A stretch of DNA of 64,000 nt from Sphingobium sp. B2D3C (GTDB taxonomy: Bacteria; Pseudomonadota; Alphaproteobacteria; Sphingomonadales; Sphingomonadaceae), in assembly GCF_025961835.1 (NCBI RefSeq), contig NZ_JAOQOK010000001.1, positions 1,426,001 to 1,490,000 on the forward strand, written 5' to 3'. The notes below the pieces were generated by a model. The model made no database searches, was not told the origin of the DNA, and saw only the letters and a list, made by a program, of their open reading frames with translations. Made by a program: the position numbers and the translations under genes. Below are positions 18,098 to 27,336 of this stretch, piece after piece. Each line of letters starts with the position of its first letter. Position 1 is the stretch's first letter.

Positions 18098-19450
18098 TCA
18101 AGCACGGGCGGCCGCCGCGCTTGCCACGGCATCGCAGATGCGGTCCACCACGCGGACGACCTGATCGCCATCGTCCCCTTCGGCCATCACGCGGATCACC
18201 GGCTCGGTGCCGGATGGGCGAATGACGAGACGCCCCACCCCTTCCAGCTCCGCTTCCGCCTGCGCGATCACGGCCTGGACGCTCTGCGCCTCCAGCGGCT
18301 TGCCGCCGGCGAAACGGACATTCTTGAGCAATTGCGGGACCGGCTCGAACTGGCGCAGCAAGGCGCTCGCGGGCTTGCCGCTCTGCACGAGCGCGGCGAG
18401 CACCTGGAGCGCGGCAATGGTGCCGTCGCCTGTCGTCGCATAATCGGAGAGGATCATGTGGCCGGACTGCTCGCCGCCGACATTGCAGCCACGCGCCTTC
18501 ATCTCCTCCAGCACATAACGGTCACCGACCTTGGTGCGGATGAGGGGAATGCCCTCGCTAGCGAGCTTTCGCTCCAGCCCAAGGTTGGACATCACCGTGG
18601 CGACGACCCCCTCGCCCTTGAGCATGCCCTGCCGCGCCCAGCTCGTGCCGATCAGCGCCATGATCTGGTCGCCATCCACGATGGTGCCGGTCTCATCCAC
18701 CACGATCAGGCGGTCGGCATCGCCATCGAGCGCAATGCCGATGTCGGCGCCGGATGCCACGACCGTCTCCTGCAGCAGCAGCGGCGCGGTCGAGCCGCAG
18801 CCATCGTTGATGTTGGTGCCGTTGGGGGTCACACCGATCTGGACCAGCTCAGCGCCCAGCTCCCAGAAGGTGTAGGGCGCGGTGTTGTAGGCGGCGCCAT
18901 TGGCGCAATCGAGCGCGACCTTGAGGCCGTCGAGCCGCAGATGCTGCGGGAAGGTCGATTTGACGAAGTGAATGTAGCGCCCGCGCCCATCCTCGACCCG
19001 CCGCGCGCGCCCGATGCCTTCGGACGGAGCCAGCGGTATCTCGCCGCCCTCGATCAGCGCCTCGATCTTCAGCTCGTCGGCGTCGGAGAGCTTGTAGCCA
19101 TCCGGCCCGAACAGCTTGATGCCATTGTCATAATAAGGATTGTGACTGGCCGAGATCATCACGCCGAGATCGGCGCGCATGGACGCCGCCAGCATCGCCA
19201 CAGCGGGCGTGGGGATCGGGCCGAATTGCACCACGTCCATGCCGACGCTGGTAAAGCCCGCGACCAGCGCGTTCTCGATCATGTAGCCCGAAAGCCGGGT
19301 ATCCTTGCCGATCACCACGCGGTGGCGATGGCTGCCGCGCATGAAGTGCCGGCCGGCGGCCATGCCCACTCGCATGGCCATTTCGGCCGTCATCGTGGAC
19401 TGGTTGGTGCGGCCACGGATGCCATCCGTGCCGAAGAAGCGTCTGGTCAT
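18098..19450 (-). CDS. glmM: Phosphoglucosamine mutase
   Basis: 450 residues, the standard length. It converts glucosamine-6-phosphate to glucosamine-1-phosphate for UDP-GlcNAc, peptidoglycan and LPS. The N-terminal motif [12 protein letters not shown], the phosphoserine loop [15 protein letters not shown], the metal loop [14 protein letters not shown], the sugar-specificity segment GGEQSGHMI and the phosphate-binding [14 protein letters not shown] are all visible. It lies 50 bases downstream of the peptide transporter and is coupled to the DUF1272 gene. Confidence 0.97.
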   Translation of the reverse strand: MTRRFFGTDGIRGRTNQSTMTAEMAMRVGMAAGRHFMRGSHRHRVVIGKDTRLSGYMIENALVAGFTSVGMDVVQFGPIPTPAVAMLAASMRADLGVMISASHNPYYDNGIKLFGPDGYKLSDADELKIEALIEGGEIPLAPSEGIGRARRVEDGRGRYIHFVKSTFPQHLRLDGLKVALDCANGAAYNTAPYTFWELGAELVQIGVTPNGTNINDGCGSTAPLLLQETVVASGADIGIALDGDADRLIVVDETGTIVDGDQIMALIGTSWARQGMLKGEGVVATVMSNLGLERKLASEGIPLIRTKVGDRYVLEEMKARGCNVGGEQSGHMILSDYATTGDGTIAALQVLAALVQSGKPASALLRQFEPVPQLLKNVRFAGGKPLEAQSVQAVIAQAEAELEGVGRLVIRPSGTEPVIRVMAEGDDGDQVVRVVDRICDAVASAAAARA

Positions 19451-19500
19451 CGCCGGTGCTTAGCGGATCGGGGGCCGGCAGCGCCAGCCCCCTTGAAGGC

Positions 19501-21084
19501 TCACCGCACAGGCGCCGTCTGGTCCCGCAGGCCTTCCTCCGGGCGGTCATCGACCGGTTCATCCTCTTCCTTCAGCGTGTCGAGATGCATCAGGCGCTTG
19601 ACCAGCGGGGAGACCGCCAGCACCGCGACGGCAATGCCGATCGTCCACCAGCCGATGGTGTTGTAGACCGAGAGCGTTGCTTCCTTGGTCATCTCGCCAT
19701 CATGACCGCCGGTCGCCTCGCCGATCTTGCCGGCGACGAAATTGCCCACCGCCGACATGTAGAACCACGCGCCCATGATGAGGCTGGCGAGATGCTTAGG
19801 GGCCAGGCGGTTCATCGCGGAGAGCCCGACAGGCGAGAGGCACAGCTCACCGGTGGTCTGGAACAGATACACCAGGAACACGAACAGCACCGGCGTCAGC
19901 GCGGCCATGCCCGCGGACTGGGCGCCCCACACGAAGATGAGGAAGGAGAAGCCGACCTGCGCCAGCGCCAGACCGAATTTGGCCGGTGCGGACGGCTCCC
20001 AGCCGCGCTTGCCGAGCCACAACCAAAGCCAGGCGAAGACCGGCCCGAGCAGCACGATGTAGATGGGGTTGAGCGACTGGAAGAAGGTGGTCTGGAAACC
20101 GCCACGGTCGACATAGCGATCCGTGTACAGATTGAGGCTGCCGCCCGCCTGCTCGAAAAGGCCCCAGAAGACTGGGTTGAGGGCGACGAGGAAAACGATC
20201 GCGAAGATGCGATCGCGGGCATCGGGTTGCAGCTTCATCGCGGCGTAGAGCACATAGCCGAGCAGGGCGACGCCCGCGACGATAAGCAGCGTCTCGATGA
20301 TGTCCTGATACTGGACGAGGAACCAGATCACGCCGATGGAGGCGACGCCGATGGCATACAGCAACCATTCCGTGCGCAGGGTGAGCGGCTTGGGCGGCTC
20401 CCCCTTGCCCATCAGGAACGGCTTGCCGATGACGAACACCGCCGCGCCCAGCAACATGCCAACGCCCGCTGCGCCGAAGCCGTATTTCCAGCCGTAGGTC
20501 TCGCCGAGCCAACCGGCCATGATGGTGCCGATGGCCGCGCCCACATTCACGCCGACATAGAAGATCGTGTAGGCGCCGTCGCGGCGGGGATCGGTAAGAC
20601 CGTAAAGCTGACCGACGATCACGGAGATATTGGCCTTGAGGAAGCCGGAGCCGACAACGATGCAACTCAGCGCCAGCCAGAAGATGTTGATCGTGGGATC
20701 ATCCTGTCCGCCCGATCCCTCGAATGCCATCAGGCAGTGGCCGGCGGTGAGGATCAGCGCGCCGAACAGCACTGCCTTGCGCTGGCCCAGATAACGGTCG
20801 GCGAGATAGCCGCCCAGCACCGGGGTGACGTAGACGAGGCTGGTATAGGCCCCGTAGACGAGGTTCGCCTGCCCATCGCTGAACAGCCAATGCTTGGTGA
20901 GGTAGAAAATCAGCAGGGCGCGCATGCCATAATAGGAAAAGCGCTCCCACATCTCGGCAAAGAACAGGATGTAGAGGCCCTTGGGATGGCCGATAAACTC
21001 CTGCTTCTTGCTCACAAGCCCGACCGCGCCGCCGGCAAGAAGCACGACGAGCGCGATGAGGGCGATGGCTGGAATGGTCGCCAT
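19501..21084 (-). CDS. Proton-dependent oligopeptide transporter (POT/PTR family)
   Basis: About 527 residues with 12-14 membrane segments. The POT signature FFAEMWERFSYYGMRALLI, with the ExxER proton/peptide motif, lies near residue 45, followed by GGYLADRYLGQRKAV. It imports di- and tripeptides with protons. ATG at 21084 is preferred over the one at 21105 because AGGAG lies five bases upstream. The C-terminal tail is acidic (KEEDEPVDDRPEEG). Its upstream region carries two palindromes at 21139-21175. Confidence 0.94.
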   Translation of the reverse strand: MATIPAIALIALVVLLAGGAVGLVSKKQEFIGHPKGLYILFFAEMWERFSYYGMRALLIFYLTKHWLFSDGQANLVYGAYTSLVYVTPVLGGYLADRYLGQRKAVLFGALILTAGHCLMAFEGSGGQDDPTINIFWLALSCIVVGSGFLKANISVIVGQLYGLTDPRRDGAYTIFYVGVNVGAAIGTIMAGWLGETYGWKYGFGAAGVGMLLGAAVFVIGKPFLMGKGEPPKPLTLRTEWLLYAIGVASIGVIWFLVQYQDIIETLLIVAGVALLGYVLYAAMKLQPDARDRIFAIVFLVALNPVFWGLFEQAGGSLNLYTDRYVDRGGFQTTFFQSLNPIYIVLLGPVFAWLWLWLGKRGWEPSAPAKFGLALAQVGFSFLIFVWGAQSAGMAALTPVLFVFLVYLFQTTGELCLSPVGLSAMNRLAPKHLASLIMGAWFYMSAVGNFVAGKIGEATGGHDGEMTKEATLSVYNTIGWWTIGIAVAVLAVSPLVKRLMHLDTLKEEDEPVDDRPEEGLRDQTAPVR

Positions 21085-21138
21085 AAAGTCTCCTGGTCCG
21101 GGCAACGGCGAGACGCCGGCCGCGACAATATGCCCACG

Positions 21139-21175
21139 AGACTTAGAGAGTCTGACATTTGAGAAAAGCGCTTTT
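21139..21175. promoter_or_regulatory. Two inverted repeats upstream of the peptide transporter
   Basis: AGACT/AGTCT (21139-21143 and 21149-21153) around a five-base centre, and the perfect 12-base palindrome AAAAGCGCTTTT at 21164-21175. They lie 55-91 bases ahead of the transporter start and could be an operator or a short terminator-like hairpin. No regulator is assigned. Confidence 0.4.
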
Positions 21176-21303
21176 TTCCGCCGGCCTCGATGGGAGCCGC
21201 TCCATCGGCCCTGCCGTAGCGAAAACCGCCGCTACCGCACCGACATTGCGATCAATTCGCAAAGGCGCTTGGCGGATCGACCGGATTTGTCTAGCGATGC
21301 GGC

Positions 21304-21882
21304 ATGTTCAACGACCGCTCTTCCCTCCCCGCCTATCTCGCATCCCGCCGGTCCGGCAAACCGCGCGACCTCGCGGCGCCTGGCCCCTCGCTCGATGAGC
21401 AACGCGAGATGGTGCGGATCGCGACGCGGACCCCCGATCATGGCAAGCTCGCCCCCTGGCGGTTCGTGATCGTGGCCGACGACCAGCGCGCGGCGCTGGC
21501 GGCCCTGCTCGAGCGCGCCTATTTGGCCGAAAAGCCCGACGCCGGTCGGCTGGAAATCGAGGCGATGCATCAGTTCGCGCATCAGGCGCCGGCGCTGATC
21601 GTCGTGCTGTCCTCGCCCAAGCCTTCCAAGATTCCGGTGTGGGAGCAGGAGCTCTCCGTCGGTGCGGCAACCATGAACCTGCTGCACGCCGCCCATGCGA
21701 TGGGTTTTGCGGGAGGATGGCTGACCGGCTGGCCGTCCTACAACGAGGCCGTGCGCGATGCGTTTGCCACGAGCGAGGAGCGGATCGCTGGCTTCGTGTT
21801 CATCGGCACGCCCTCGCGGGATCTGGACGAGCGCCCCCGGCCGGAGCTGGACGACGTGTTGTCGATCTGGTCGGGCGGCTGA
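21304..21882 (+). CDS. Nitroreductase-family flavoprotein (YdjA-like)
   Basis: 192 residues. FMN-dependent NAD(P)H oxidoreductase of the small YdjA/TdcA-like branch: RRSGKPRDLAAPGPS near the start, RIATRTPDHGKLAPWRFVIV giving the FMN-phosphate contact, VGAATMNLLHAAHAMGFAGGW, and FVFIGTPSRDLDERPRPELD at the C-terminus. It may reduce nitroaromatics or quinones; the natural substrate is unknown. A GntR regulator lies 58 bases downstream on the same strand. Confidence 0.9.
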   Translation: MFNDRSSLPAYLASRRSGKPRDLAAPGPSLDEQREMVRIATRTPDHGKLAPWRFVIVADDQRAALAALLERAYLAEKPDAGRLEIEAMHQFAHQAPALIVVLSSPKPSKIPVWEQELSVGAATMNLLHAAHAMGFAGGWLTGWPSYNEAVRDAFATSEERIAGFVFIGTPSRDLDERPRPELDDVLSIWSGG

Positions 21883-21940
21883 CCGCACGCTTCCTGGCCG
21901 GCGCCTTGACCGATCCACTGTATTATGTCACTGATGCAGC

Positions 21941-22297
21941 ATGATCGATGAGAGCCGGCCTGTCTATCTGCGCCTGCGCGACCAAATCGCCGCTGCCATT
22001 CTGGATGGACGCTTTGCCGATGGCGATGTCTTGCCATCGGTGCGGGCCTTTGCGGCCCAGCAAGGCGCGAATCCCCTGACCGTCGCCAAAGCCTATCAGA
22101 GCTTTCAGGATGAAGGGCTGGTGCAGGTCCGCCGCGGCGTTGGCATGTTTGTCGCGCCGGGCGCATCGCGGCGCTTGCGGGCGATGGAGCGCGAACGCTT
22201 CTTCAGCGCGGTCTGGCCGGGCGTCTCCGAGCAGATGCATCGCATTGGAATTACGCTGGAAGAGCTGATCGAGCGAGATCGCGTGACCACCGGCTGA
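21941..22297 (+). CDS. Short GntR-family regulator (YtrA-like)
   Basis: 118 residues. A winged-helix DNA-binding domain at residues 5-75 (PVYLRLRDQIAAAILDGRF, LPSVRAFAAQQGANPLTVAKAYQ, GLVQVRRGVGMFVAPGA), followed by only a short helical tail (LRAMERERFFSAVW). There is no ligand-binding domain, as in the YtrA subfamily, which usually controls ABC transporters. Here no transporter follows, so the targets are unknown; it may regulate itself or the nitroreductase. Confidence 0.88.
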   Translation: MIDESRPVYLRLRDQIAAAILDGRFADGDVLPSVRAFAAQQGANPLTVAKAYQSFQDEGLVQVRRGVGMFVAPGASRRLRAMERERFFSAVWPGVSEQMHRIGITLEELIERDRVTTG

Positions 22298-22407
22298 TCA
22301 CGGCCCGTCGCCCTAACCCATCGATCTATCGCGTCTGATCTCTCGTTCATCTGCCGTTGCGGTTGGCCTCGCCAGACTTGTCGCATCAGGTTGAACGGAG
22401 ACAAGAC

Positions 22408-22773
22408 ATGATCAAGACCGCCCTTGCTACCCTCGCCGCCGTCGGCGTGATGATGAGCGCAGCCCCTGCGGAAGCCCATAAGAGCAAGCATCGGCATGGG
22501 CACGGCGCCAGCCGCATGTATGACGAGCGCGGCTATTACCGCGAGCCCCGCCCGATCACCCGCGACACGCGCACATGGCGCGGCGATGATGGCCGCTATT
22601 ATTGCAAGCGCGCCAACGGCACGACGGGCCTGATCATCGGCGCGGCCGGTGGCGCACTGCTCGGCCGGACCATCGACACGCGCGGCGACCGCACGCTCGG
22701 CACCGTCCTCGGTGCCGCTGGTGGCGCCTTGCTCGGTCGGGAAATCGAGCGAAGCGGCGCGCGCTGCCGCTGA
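22408..22773 (+). CDS. Secreted glycine-zipper (2TM) protein
   Basis: 121 residues. ATG at 22408 has CGGAG seven bases ahead. A signal peptide (residues 1-23, ending SAAPAEA) is followed by a His/Arg-rich stretch (HKSKHRHGHGAS), a Tyr/Arg segment, then two glycine zippers: GLIIGAAGGALLGRTID and LGTVLGAAGGALLGREIE. Glycine-zipper proteins associate with the outer membrane or cell envelope; the His-rich part could bind metals. Function unproven. Confidence 0.85.
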   Translation: MIKTALATLAAVGVMMSAAPAEAHKSKHRHGHGASRMYDERGYYREPRPITRDTRTWRGDDGRYYCKRANGTTGLIIGAAGGALLGRTIDTRGDRTLGTVLGAAGGALLGREIERSGARCR

Positions 22774-22791
22774 TCGCCGCTTGAGTTTGGA

Positions 22792-22825
22792 CGTGCCGGA
22801 GTGGCCACAAGGTCGCTCCGGCACG
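22792..22825. terminator. Bidirectional hairpin between the glycine-zipper gene and prsR
   Basis: CGTGCCGGAG (22792-22801) and CTCCGGCACG (22816-22825) form a perfect 10-bp stem with a 14-base loop; TTGAG and CTCAA farther out can extend it. It sits between convergent stops. T-rich sequence follows on the plus strand only after about 20 bases. Confidence 0.6.
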
Positions 22826-22831
22826 GACAGC

Positions 22832-24196
22832 TCAACTCTGAAGATTATAACTTTTCATGAGATCGTAGAGCGTCGGCCGGCTCACCCCCAGCATTCGTGC
22901 CGCGCCTGAGATATTGCCCTCGGACCGGGCGATGGCCCTCCGGATCGCCGCCTGATCGGCCGCCTCGCGCACCGCGCGCAAATTGACCACCGGGCCATCC
23001 TCGCCGGCCGCTCCATCCAGATCGAGATCGCCGGCGGTGACCATCTTGCCCTCGGCCAGGATGACCGCACGTTTGACGCGGTTTTCCATCTCCCGCACAT
23101 TGCCCGGCCAGTGCCAGGCATCGATGGCGGCGATGGCATCGCCTGCCAGGCCGCGCACCTGCGCATTCAGCTCCGGGGCGAAGCGAGCGACGAAATGGCG
23201 CGCCAGCAGCACGGCATCGCCGGTTCGCTCCGCAAGAGCCGGGATGCGCACGATGATCTCCGCCAGACGATAATAGAGATCCTCGCGGAAGCGGCTCTGG
23301 GCGATCATCTCCTCCAGATTCTGGTGGGTCGCGCAAACGATCCGGCAATCGACCGCGATCTGCTGGCGTCCGCCGATCCGCTCGATGGTCCGCTCCTGCA
23401 AGAAGCGCAGCAGCTTCACCTGCAGGGCCAGCGGAATGTCGCCCACTTCATCGAGGAACAGCGTGCCGCCCTGCGCCTGCTCGATCTTGCCGGGCGTGGT
23501 TTTGACTGCACCGGTGAATGCACCCTTCTCGTGCCCGAACAGTTCGCTTTCCAGCAGCGTCTCAGGGATCGCCGCGCAGTTGATCGCGACGAACGGCCCG
23601 GCGGCGCGGTCGCTCTTTTCGTGCAGGCCGCGCGCGAGCAACTCCTTGCCAGTGCCGCTGGCGCCAAGCAGCATCACGGACACGCTGGCGCTCGCCACCC
23701 GTTCGATCATGCGCGCGACCTTGAGCATTTCGGGCGATGCCGTGATCATATGCCCGAGCACCCGCGCATCGGCGGGGACCGCCTCGGCAAGCCGCCGGTT
23801 CTCCTGCTCCAGCGTGTGGACGTGGAAGGCGCGCGAGACGATGTGGCCCAGCGAATCGATGTCGAGCGGCTTCTGGTAGAAATCCCACGCCCCCTGCGCA
23901 ATTGCACGCCGGGCACTGGCGCGGTCGCCCTGACCGGACGCTACAATCACCTTGGTCGCCGGAGCTTCGGCGAGGATCTGCGCCAGTGCGGCCATGCCTT
24001 CGGTGATTCCATCCGGGTCGGGCGGTAGCCCCAGGTCGAGCGTAACCACCGGCGGCGCTTCTGCGCGCAGAATGTCCATCGCCTCCTCCCGATCCCCGGC
24101 GATCAGGATGTGATAACCGTCATAGGACCAGCGCAACTGGCGCTGCAGACCTGGATCATCTTCGACGACCAGCAATTTCGGGCGGCTATCCCCCAT
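22832..24196 (-). CDS. prsR: PEP-CTERM/exosortase-linked response regulator PrsR (NtrC type)
   Basis: 454 residues. Receiver domain at residues 7-125 with phospho-acceptor Asp54 in VVTLDLGLPPDPDG; sigma-54 AAA+ domain at about 150-380 with Walker A LLGASGTGKELLARGLHEKS, the GAFTGA loop (ELFGHEKGAFTGA) and Walker B GGTLFLDEVGDIP; C-terminal Fis-type helix-turn-helix NISGAARMLGVSRPTLYDLM. The family (PrsR) activates sigma-54 promoters of exopolysaccharide and PEP-CTERM genes. Its ATG overlaps the prsK stop (same base region, 24196), so kinase and regulator are coupled. Confidence 0.95.
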   Translation of the reverse strand: MGDSRPKLLVVEDDPGLQRQLRWSYDGYHILIAGDREEAMDILRAEAPPVVTLDLGLPPDPDGITEGMAALAQILAEAPATKVIVASGQGDRASARRAIAQGAWDFYQKPLDIDSLGHIVSRAFHVHTLEQENRRLAEAVPADARVLGHMITASPEMLKVARMIERVASASVSVMLLGASGTGKELLARGLHEKSDRAAGPFVAINCAAIPETLLESELFGHEKGAFTGAVKTTPGKIEQAQGGTLFLDEVGDIPLALQVKLLRFLQERTIERIGGRQQIAVDCRIVCATHQNLEEMIAQSRFREDLYYRLAEIIVRIPALAERTGDAVLLARHFVARFAPELNAQVRGLAGDAIAAIDAWHWPGNVREMENRVKRAVILAEGKMVTAGDLDLDGAAGEDGPVVNLRAVREAADQAAIRRAIARSEGNISGAARMLGVSRPTLYDLMKSYNLQS

Positions 24197-26289
24197 TACA
24201 TCGCACTCCGCATCGGCATGTCTGTTGCGTTCTCACTTGGGCTGGTGACTGGCAGCCGGATCGTGAACTGGCTGCCTTCCCCCTCGACACTCTGGACAAG
24301 AAGCCGGCCGCCCATCGCCTCGACCAGCGCGCGCGTCTCATGCGCGCCAAGGCCAAATCCATTGGCTTTGGTGGAGCTGAACGGGCGGAACAGACGGTCG
24401 CGCATGAAGGCGGTGCTCATCCCCTTGCCCCGATCGATCACGTGAAGATCGAGCCAGGCATCGCCTTGCTCGACGACGATCCGCACCAGGGCTCCGTCCG
24501 GGCTGGCTTCGATGGCATTGCGCACCAGATGAGTCAGCGCGCGCTGCAGATTATCGGCGTCGACGATCACCTGCTGGTCGAGCGCACCCTCCACGACGAC
24601 ATTGCGCGTGCCGCCGGCCCAGGCGCGGGCGAGATCGCCGAGCCATGGCCCCAGCAGCAGCTCCTCGCGCTCGGGCGGGCGCGCCTGCCCGCCACGCCCA
24701 AGGCGCTGGATGAGGTCGTTCATCCGCGACGAGGTTTCTTCCAGCGTCAGGATCATATCCTCCCGGAACGCCGGATTGTCTGCGTGGCGGCGGGCGTTGC
24801 CGGCCAGCAGCGTCATCTGGCTCACGAGATTCTTGAGATCGTGCAGGATGAAGGCGAAGCGGCGGTTGAACTCTTCGAACCGCTGCGCTTCAGCCAAAGC
24901 CTCGCGATGGCGCTCCTCCGCGACGCGAGCGGCAGCTTCACCGCAGACGACGCGCAGAACGTCAAAATCCTCCCAGTCGAGCGCGCGAGAACGTGGCGGT
25001 GCCGCGAGCAGCATCACGCCGATGATCTCATCGCGGCAGATGAGCGGCGCAAGTGCCCAAGCGATACGGCTCTCCAGCATCGAGGCCGGTAGAAGGTCGC
25101 CCAGATCATGCCCCTCACGCGCGATGTCGAGGATCTTTCCGGCCGGGACCATTCGGTCGGTGACGGCGATGGGCAGGGTCAGCGGCGCAGCGCTAGCCTC
25201 TGGCCACGCATAGGCGCAGACGCGGACCAGACGCTCATCCTGCCTCAGATACAGCGCACCGGCCGGCGCATCGACCGCCTGGGCAATCGCCCGCGCGATG
25301 CGGCAATCGAGGCTGGTATCATCCGTATCTCCGCCATCCATCGTGGCGGAGAAGCGGAGCCAGAGGCTGCGATAGTCATATCGATGCGCGAACACATGCT
25401 TGGAGATTTCACCCCGCAGCCAGGAGCGCATCGATGCCGACGGCAGAAAGGCCAGCACCGCGACGGCGAGAGTGAACAGCAGCGCGAACTGGACGATGCG
25501 CGCCATGGGAGCGCTCATGCCGCTCAGCAAGCCGACGAGCAGCAGGATGACGCAAATGTAGAACAGCGCGAGACCGGCCGAGACGAGGCGGGTCGTCAGT
25601 GTGCGCGAGAGCGCGAACGCGCGCGTGCCATCGCTGCGCAGGCCCAATGCGAGCATGATCGCCAGTACCGCCATCACGAACCCGCGCATCGGCGCGAGCG
25701 GGGTCATGCTCCCTTCGGCGAACCAGACCAGCAGATAATGATTGAAATCATAGGCCCACATGCAGGCCAGTGCGGCAGCCAACCAGCCCTCACGGCGGGC
25801 GGATTCCGGGTCACCGCGCCCGGTGTTCCAGCGGAAGAGCAGCAGCAGCGCGCCCAGAGCAAAGGCGGCGCGCAACATCCATGTCATCTCGAAATAGACG
25901 AGGATGCGGCGATCAAACCGAATGCCCTCACCCATCTGCAGATCGAAAATCAGCTGAACAGCGAGCACAAGCGCCAGAGCCAGCACCACGACCTTGGGGC
26001 CGGCCCGCCCGCCCGGTCGCCAGACCCGCGAAAGGCTGGCCAGTGCTGCCAGCCAGGCCGCGTTGCGCATGGTCTCGGTGACGCCATCGCTCAATTGGCC
26101 GAGCGGGCTGAAGCCGACAAAGGCGTGCCGCAGCGACCACAGCGCCGTCAGCGCCAGCGCGACGATGACGAACTGCGGCGCGGCGATGCGGTGGGGCTGC
26201 CGCGAAATCAGGATCGCGAGCGTGGCGAACAGGATCGCCGCGAGGGCGTGACCCAGATGGCCGGCAATCAGCCAGACAGTCATGCGCAT
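24196..26289 (-). CDS. prsK: PEP-CTERM/exosortase-linked sensor histidine kinase PrsK
   Basis: 697 residues. The N-terminal half has about eight membrane segments (residues 5-300), followed by a GAF-like domain (about 310-460), the phospho-acceptor helix FAFILHDLKNLVSQMTLLAG and an ATPase domain with LVRNAIEASPDG (N box), DRGKGMS (G1), FGLGAHETRALVEAMGG (G2). It phosphorylates PrsR. The architecture and order with prsR match the exosortase-associated system; no exosortase, prsT or polysaccharide gene is in this window. ATG at 26289 has no strong ribosome site. Confidence 0.94.
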   Translation of the reverse strand: MRMTVWLIAGHLGHALAAILFATLAILISRQPHRIAAPQFVIVALALTALWSLRHAFVGFSPLGQLSDGVTETMRNAAWLAALASLSRVWRPGGRAGPKVVVLALALVLAVQLIFDLQMGEGIRFDRRILVYFEMTWMLRAAFALGALLLLFRWNTGRGDPESARREGWLAAALACMWAYDFNHYLLVWFAEGSMTPLAPMRGFVMAVLAIMLALGLRSDGTRAFALSRTLTTRLVSAGLALFYICVILLLVGLLSGMSAPMARIVQFALLFTLAVAVLAFLPSASMRSWLRGEISKHVFAHRYDYRSLWLRFSATMDGGDTDDTSLDCRIARAIAQAVDAPAGALYLRQDERLVRVCAYAWPEASAAPLTLPIAVTDRMVPAGKILDIAREGHDLGDLLPASMLESRIAWALAPLICRDEIIGVMLLAAPPRSRALDWEDFDVLRVVCGEAAARVAEERHREALAEAQRFEEFNRRFAFILHDLKNLVSQMTLLAGNARRHADNPAFREDMILTLEETSSRMNDLIQRLGRGGQARPPEREELLLGPWLGDLARAWAGGTRNVVVEGALDQQVIVDADNLQRALTHLVRNAIEASPDGALVRIVVEQGDAWLDLHVIDRGKGMSTAFMRDRLFRPFSSTKANGFGLGAHETRALVEAMGGRLLVQSVEGEGSQFTIRLPVTSPSENATDMPMRSAM

Positions 26290-26526
26290 CTCCCCCGGCT
26301 AAGCGACCGCGCGGCCGTGACGAGCACACCGCCCACGCCGTAGCCCCGCCATCCCGCTTTACAGCTCAGTGTAAGATGATCCGACACCCGGCCGACTTAC
26401 GGTGAAATAGCAAAAATATGCTGAACGCCGCAGACTGCCGGCGCGCGATGCCGATTTTTACCGGATGCTAAGCCTGTTTGCTTATCATGCCCGCGTCCGC
26501 GAAGACCGGACGAGCCGGAGCCGTTC
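26290..26526. other. Divergent intergenic region between prsK and the Pro-rich membrane protein
   Basis: 237 bases, AT-richer at 26395-26465 than the flanks. It holds a small inverted repeat TTACA/TGTAA (26359-26374) and must contain the promoters of both genes. I looked for a sigma-54 GG-N10-GC pair towards prsK; the nearest has a nine-base spacer, so I do not call it. Confidence 0.4.
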
Positions 26527-26907
26527 ATGCCCAACCGCATCTATCTGCTAATCGCCCTCGCCTTCATCATCGGCGGCCCGGTGCTTGTGATGGGCATCAG
26601 CGATGTCCTCCCTTCGGACCCGGCGGCAGAGATGGCGGCGAACGGCGGGCAGGGCCCAGACCCGTCGATGAACGAGACTCAGTCCGAACCGGACACGGAG
26701 GCGCCGCCCCCGCCGATGGTGGAACAGGCGCCCGGATCGACCGATCCCCTCTTCGATGCCAACCCGACGCTGGACGTGGAGTCCGCCCGCGTCTCGCTTC
26801 CCGAGCCGGTCGCCGAGGATGTCCCCGCACCGGCGCCCCCGGCCCACGCGGAAAACTTCTCGCCGCAGTCCGGTTTTGGCGGCGACGATGGCAAACCGCA
26901 TTATTGA
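26527..26907 (+). CDS. Hypothetical single-pass protein with Pro-rich domain
   Basis: 126 residues. One hydrophobic segment at residues 4-26 (signal anchor) is followed by an acidic, Pro/Glu-rich stretch (EPDTEAPPPPMVEQAPG, EDVPAPAPPAHAENFSPQ) without predicted fold. A GGAG element lies seven to eight bases ahead of the ATG. It is probably anchored in the inner membrane with a disordered periplasmic part. I do not recognise a family; it is divergent from prsK. Confidence 0.65.
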   Translation: MPNRIYLLIALAFIIGGPVLVMGISDVLPSDPAAEMAANGGQGPDPSMNETQSEPDTEAPPPPMVEQAPGSTDPLFDANPTLDVESARVSLPEPVAEDVPAPAPPAHAENFSPQSGFGGDDGKPHY

Positions 26908-27018
26908 TGCGCGCGTGATCTTGCAGCAATCAGTCCACGCCCCGTAGAGAATTCATATCTCTTGGACGTCCGCGACGGAGCAGCGCAGACTTGCTCGATC
27001 TGGAACCGAAACGCTTGG

Positions 27019-27225
27019 TTAGGGGCGCCTTCTTCGCCGCGATCTAAATCGTAGACTCAGCCATGCGAGTCCCAAACCTATCGGGATCGAAACCACAATC
27101 AGCACGATGATGGATAACGACCAAGACCAACCTCGTTCTCTCGCGAAAGTTAGGAATGCGAAAGTGAAAAGCGCTCCGAATATGTGAACGCCATAATCCG
27201 ATAGTTTTAGGTTCCGCCGCCTCAT
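27019..27225 (-). CDS. Small hypothetical membrane protein
   Basis: 68 residues: MRRRNLKLSDYGVHIF, then two hydrophobic segments (about residues 12-28 and 34-57) and a basic tail of Arg (SRRRRRP). The surrounding 26940-27320 stretch is visibly richer in A/T than the neighbouring genes and its codons differ from theirs, so it may be acquired DNA or a decaying gene. The ribosome site is weak. I call it with reserve; no family is recognised. Confidence 0.45.
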   Translation of the reverse strand: MRRRNLKLSDYGVHIFGALFTFAFLTFARERGWSWSLSIIVLIVVSIPIGLGLAWLSLRFRSRRRRRP

Positions 27226-27336
27226 GCTCGCCCAGTTGCCTCATGCCAACGATGCCCACAACGGCGGCGTGTCCGGAATGGCGCCTTCGAAGATAAATAC
27301 AAGATAACGGCCAATCAGTGAATGCGCCCACCCGAC

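Noticed and set aside
17648..21162. Two long plus-strand frames over glmM and the peptide transporter
   Set aside because: They are shadows of well-supported minus-strand genes.
26395..26460. Sigma-54-like sequence ahead of prsK (CAGC...TTGCT)
   Set aside because: The spacer between the two dinucleotides is nine, not ten, and the -24 element lacks GG.
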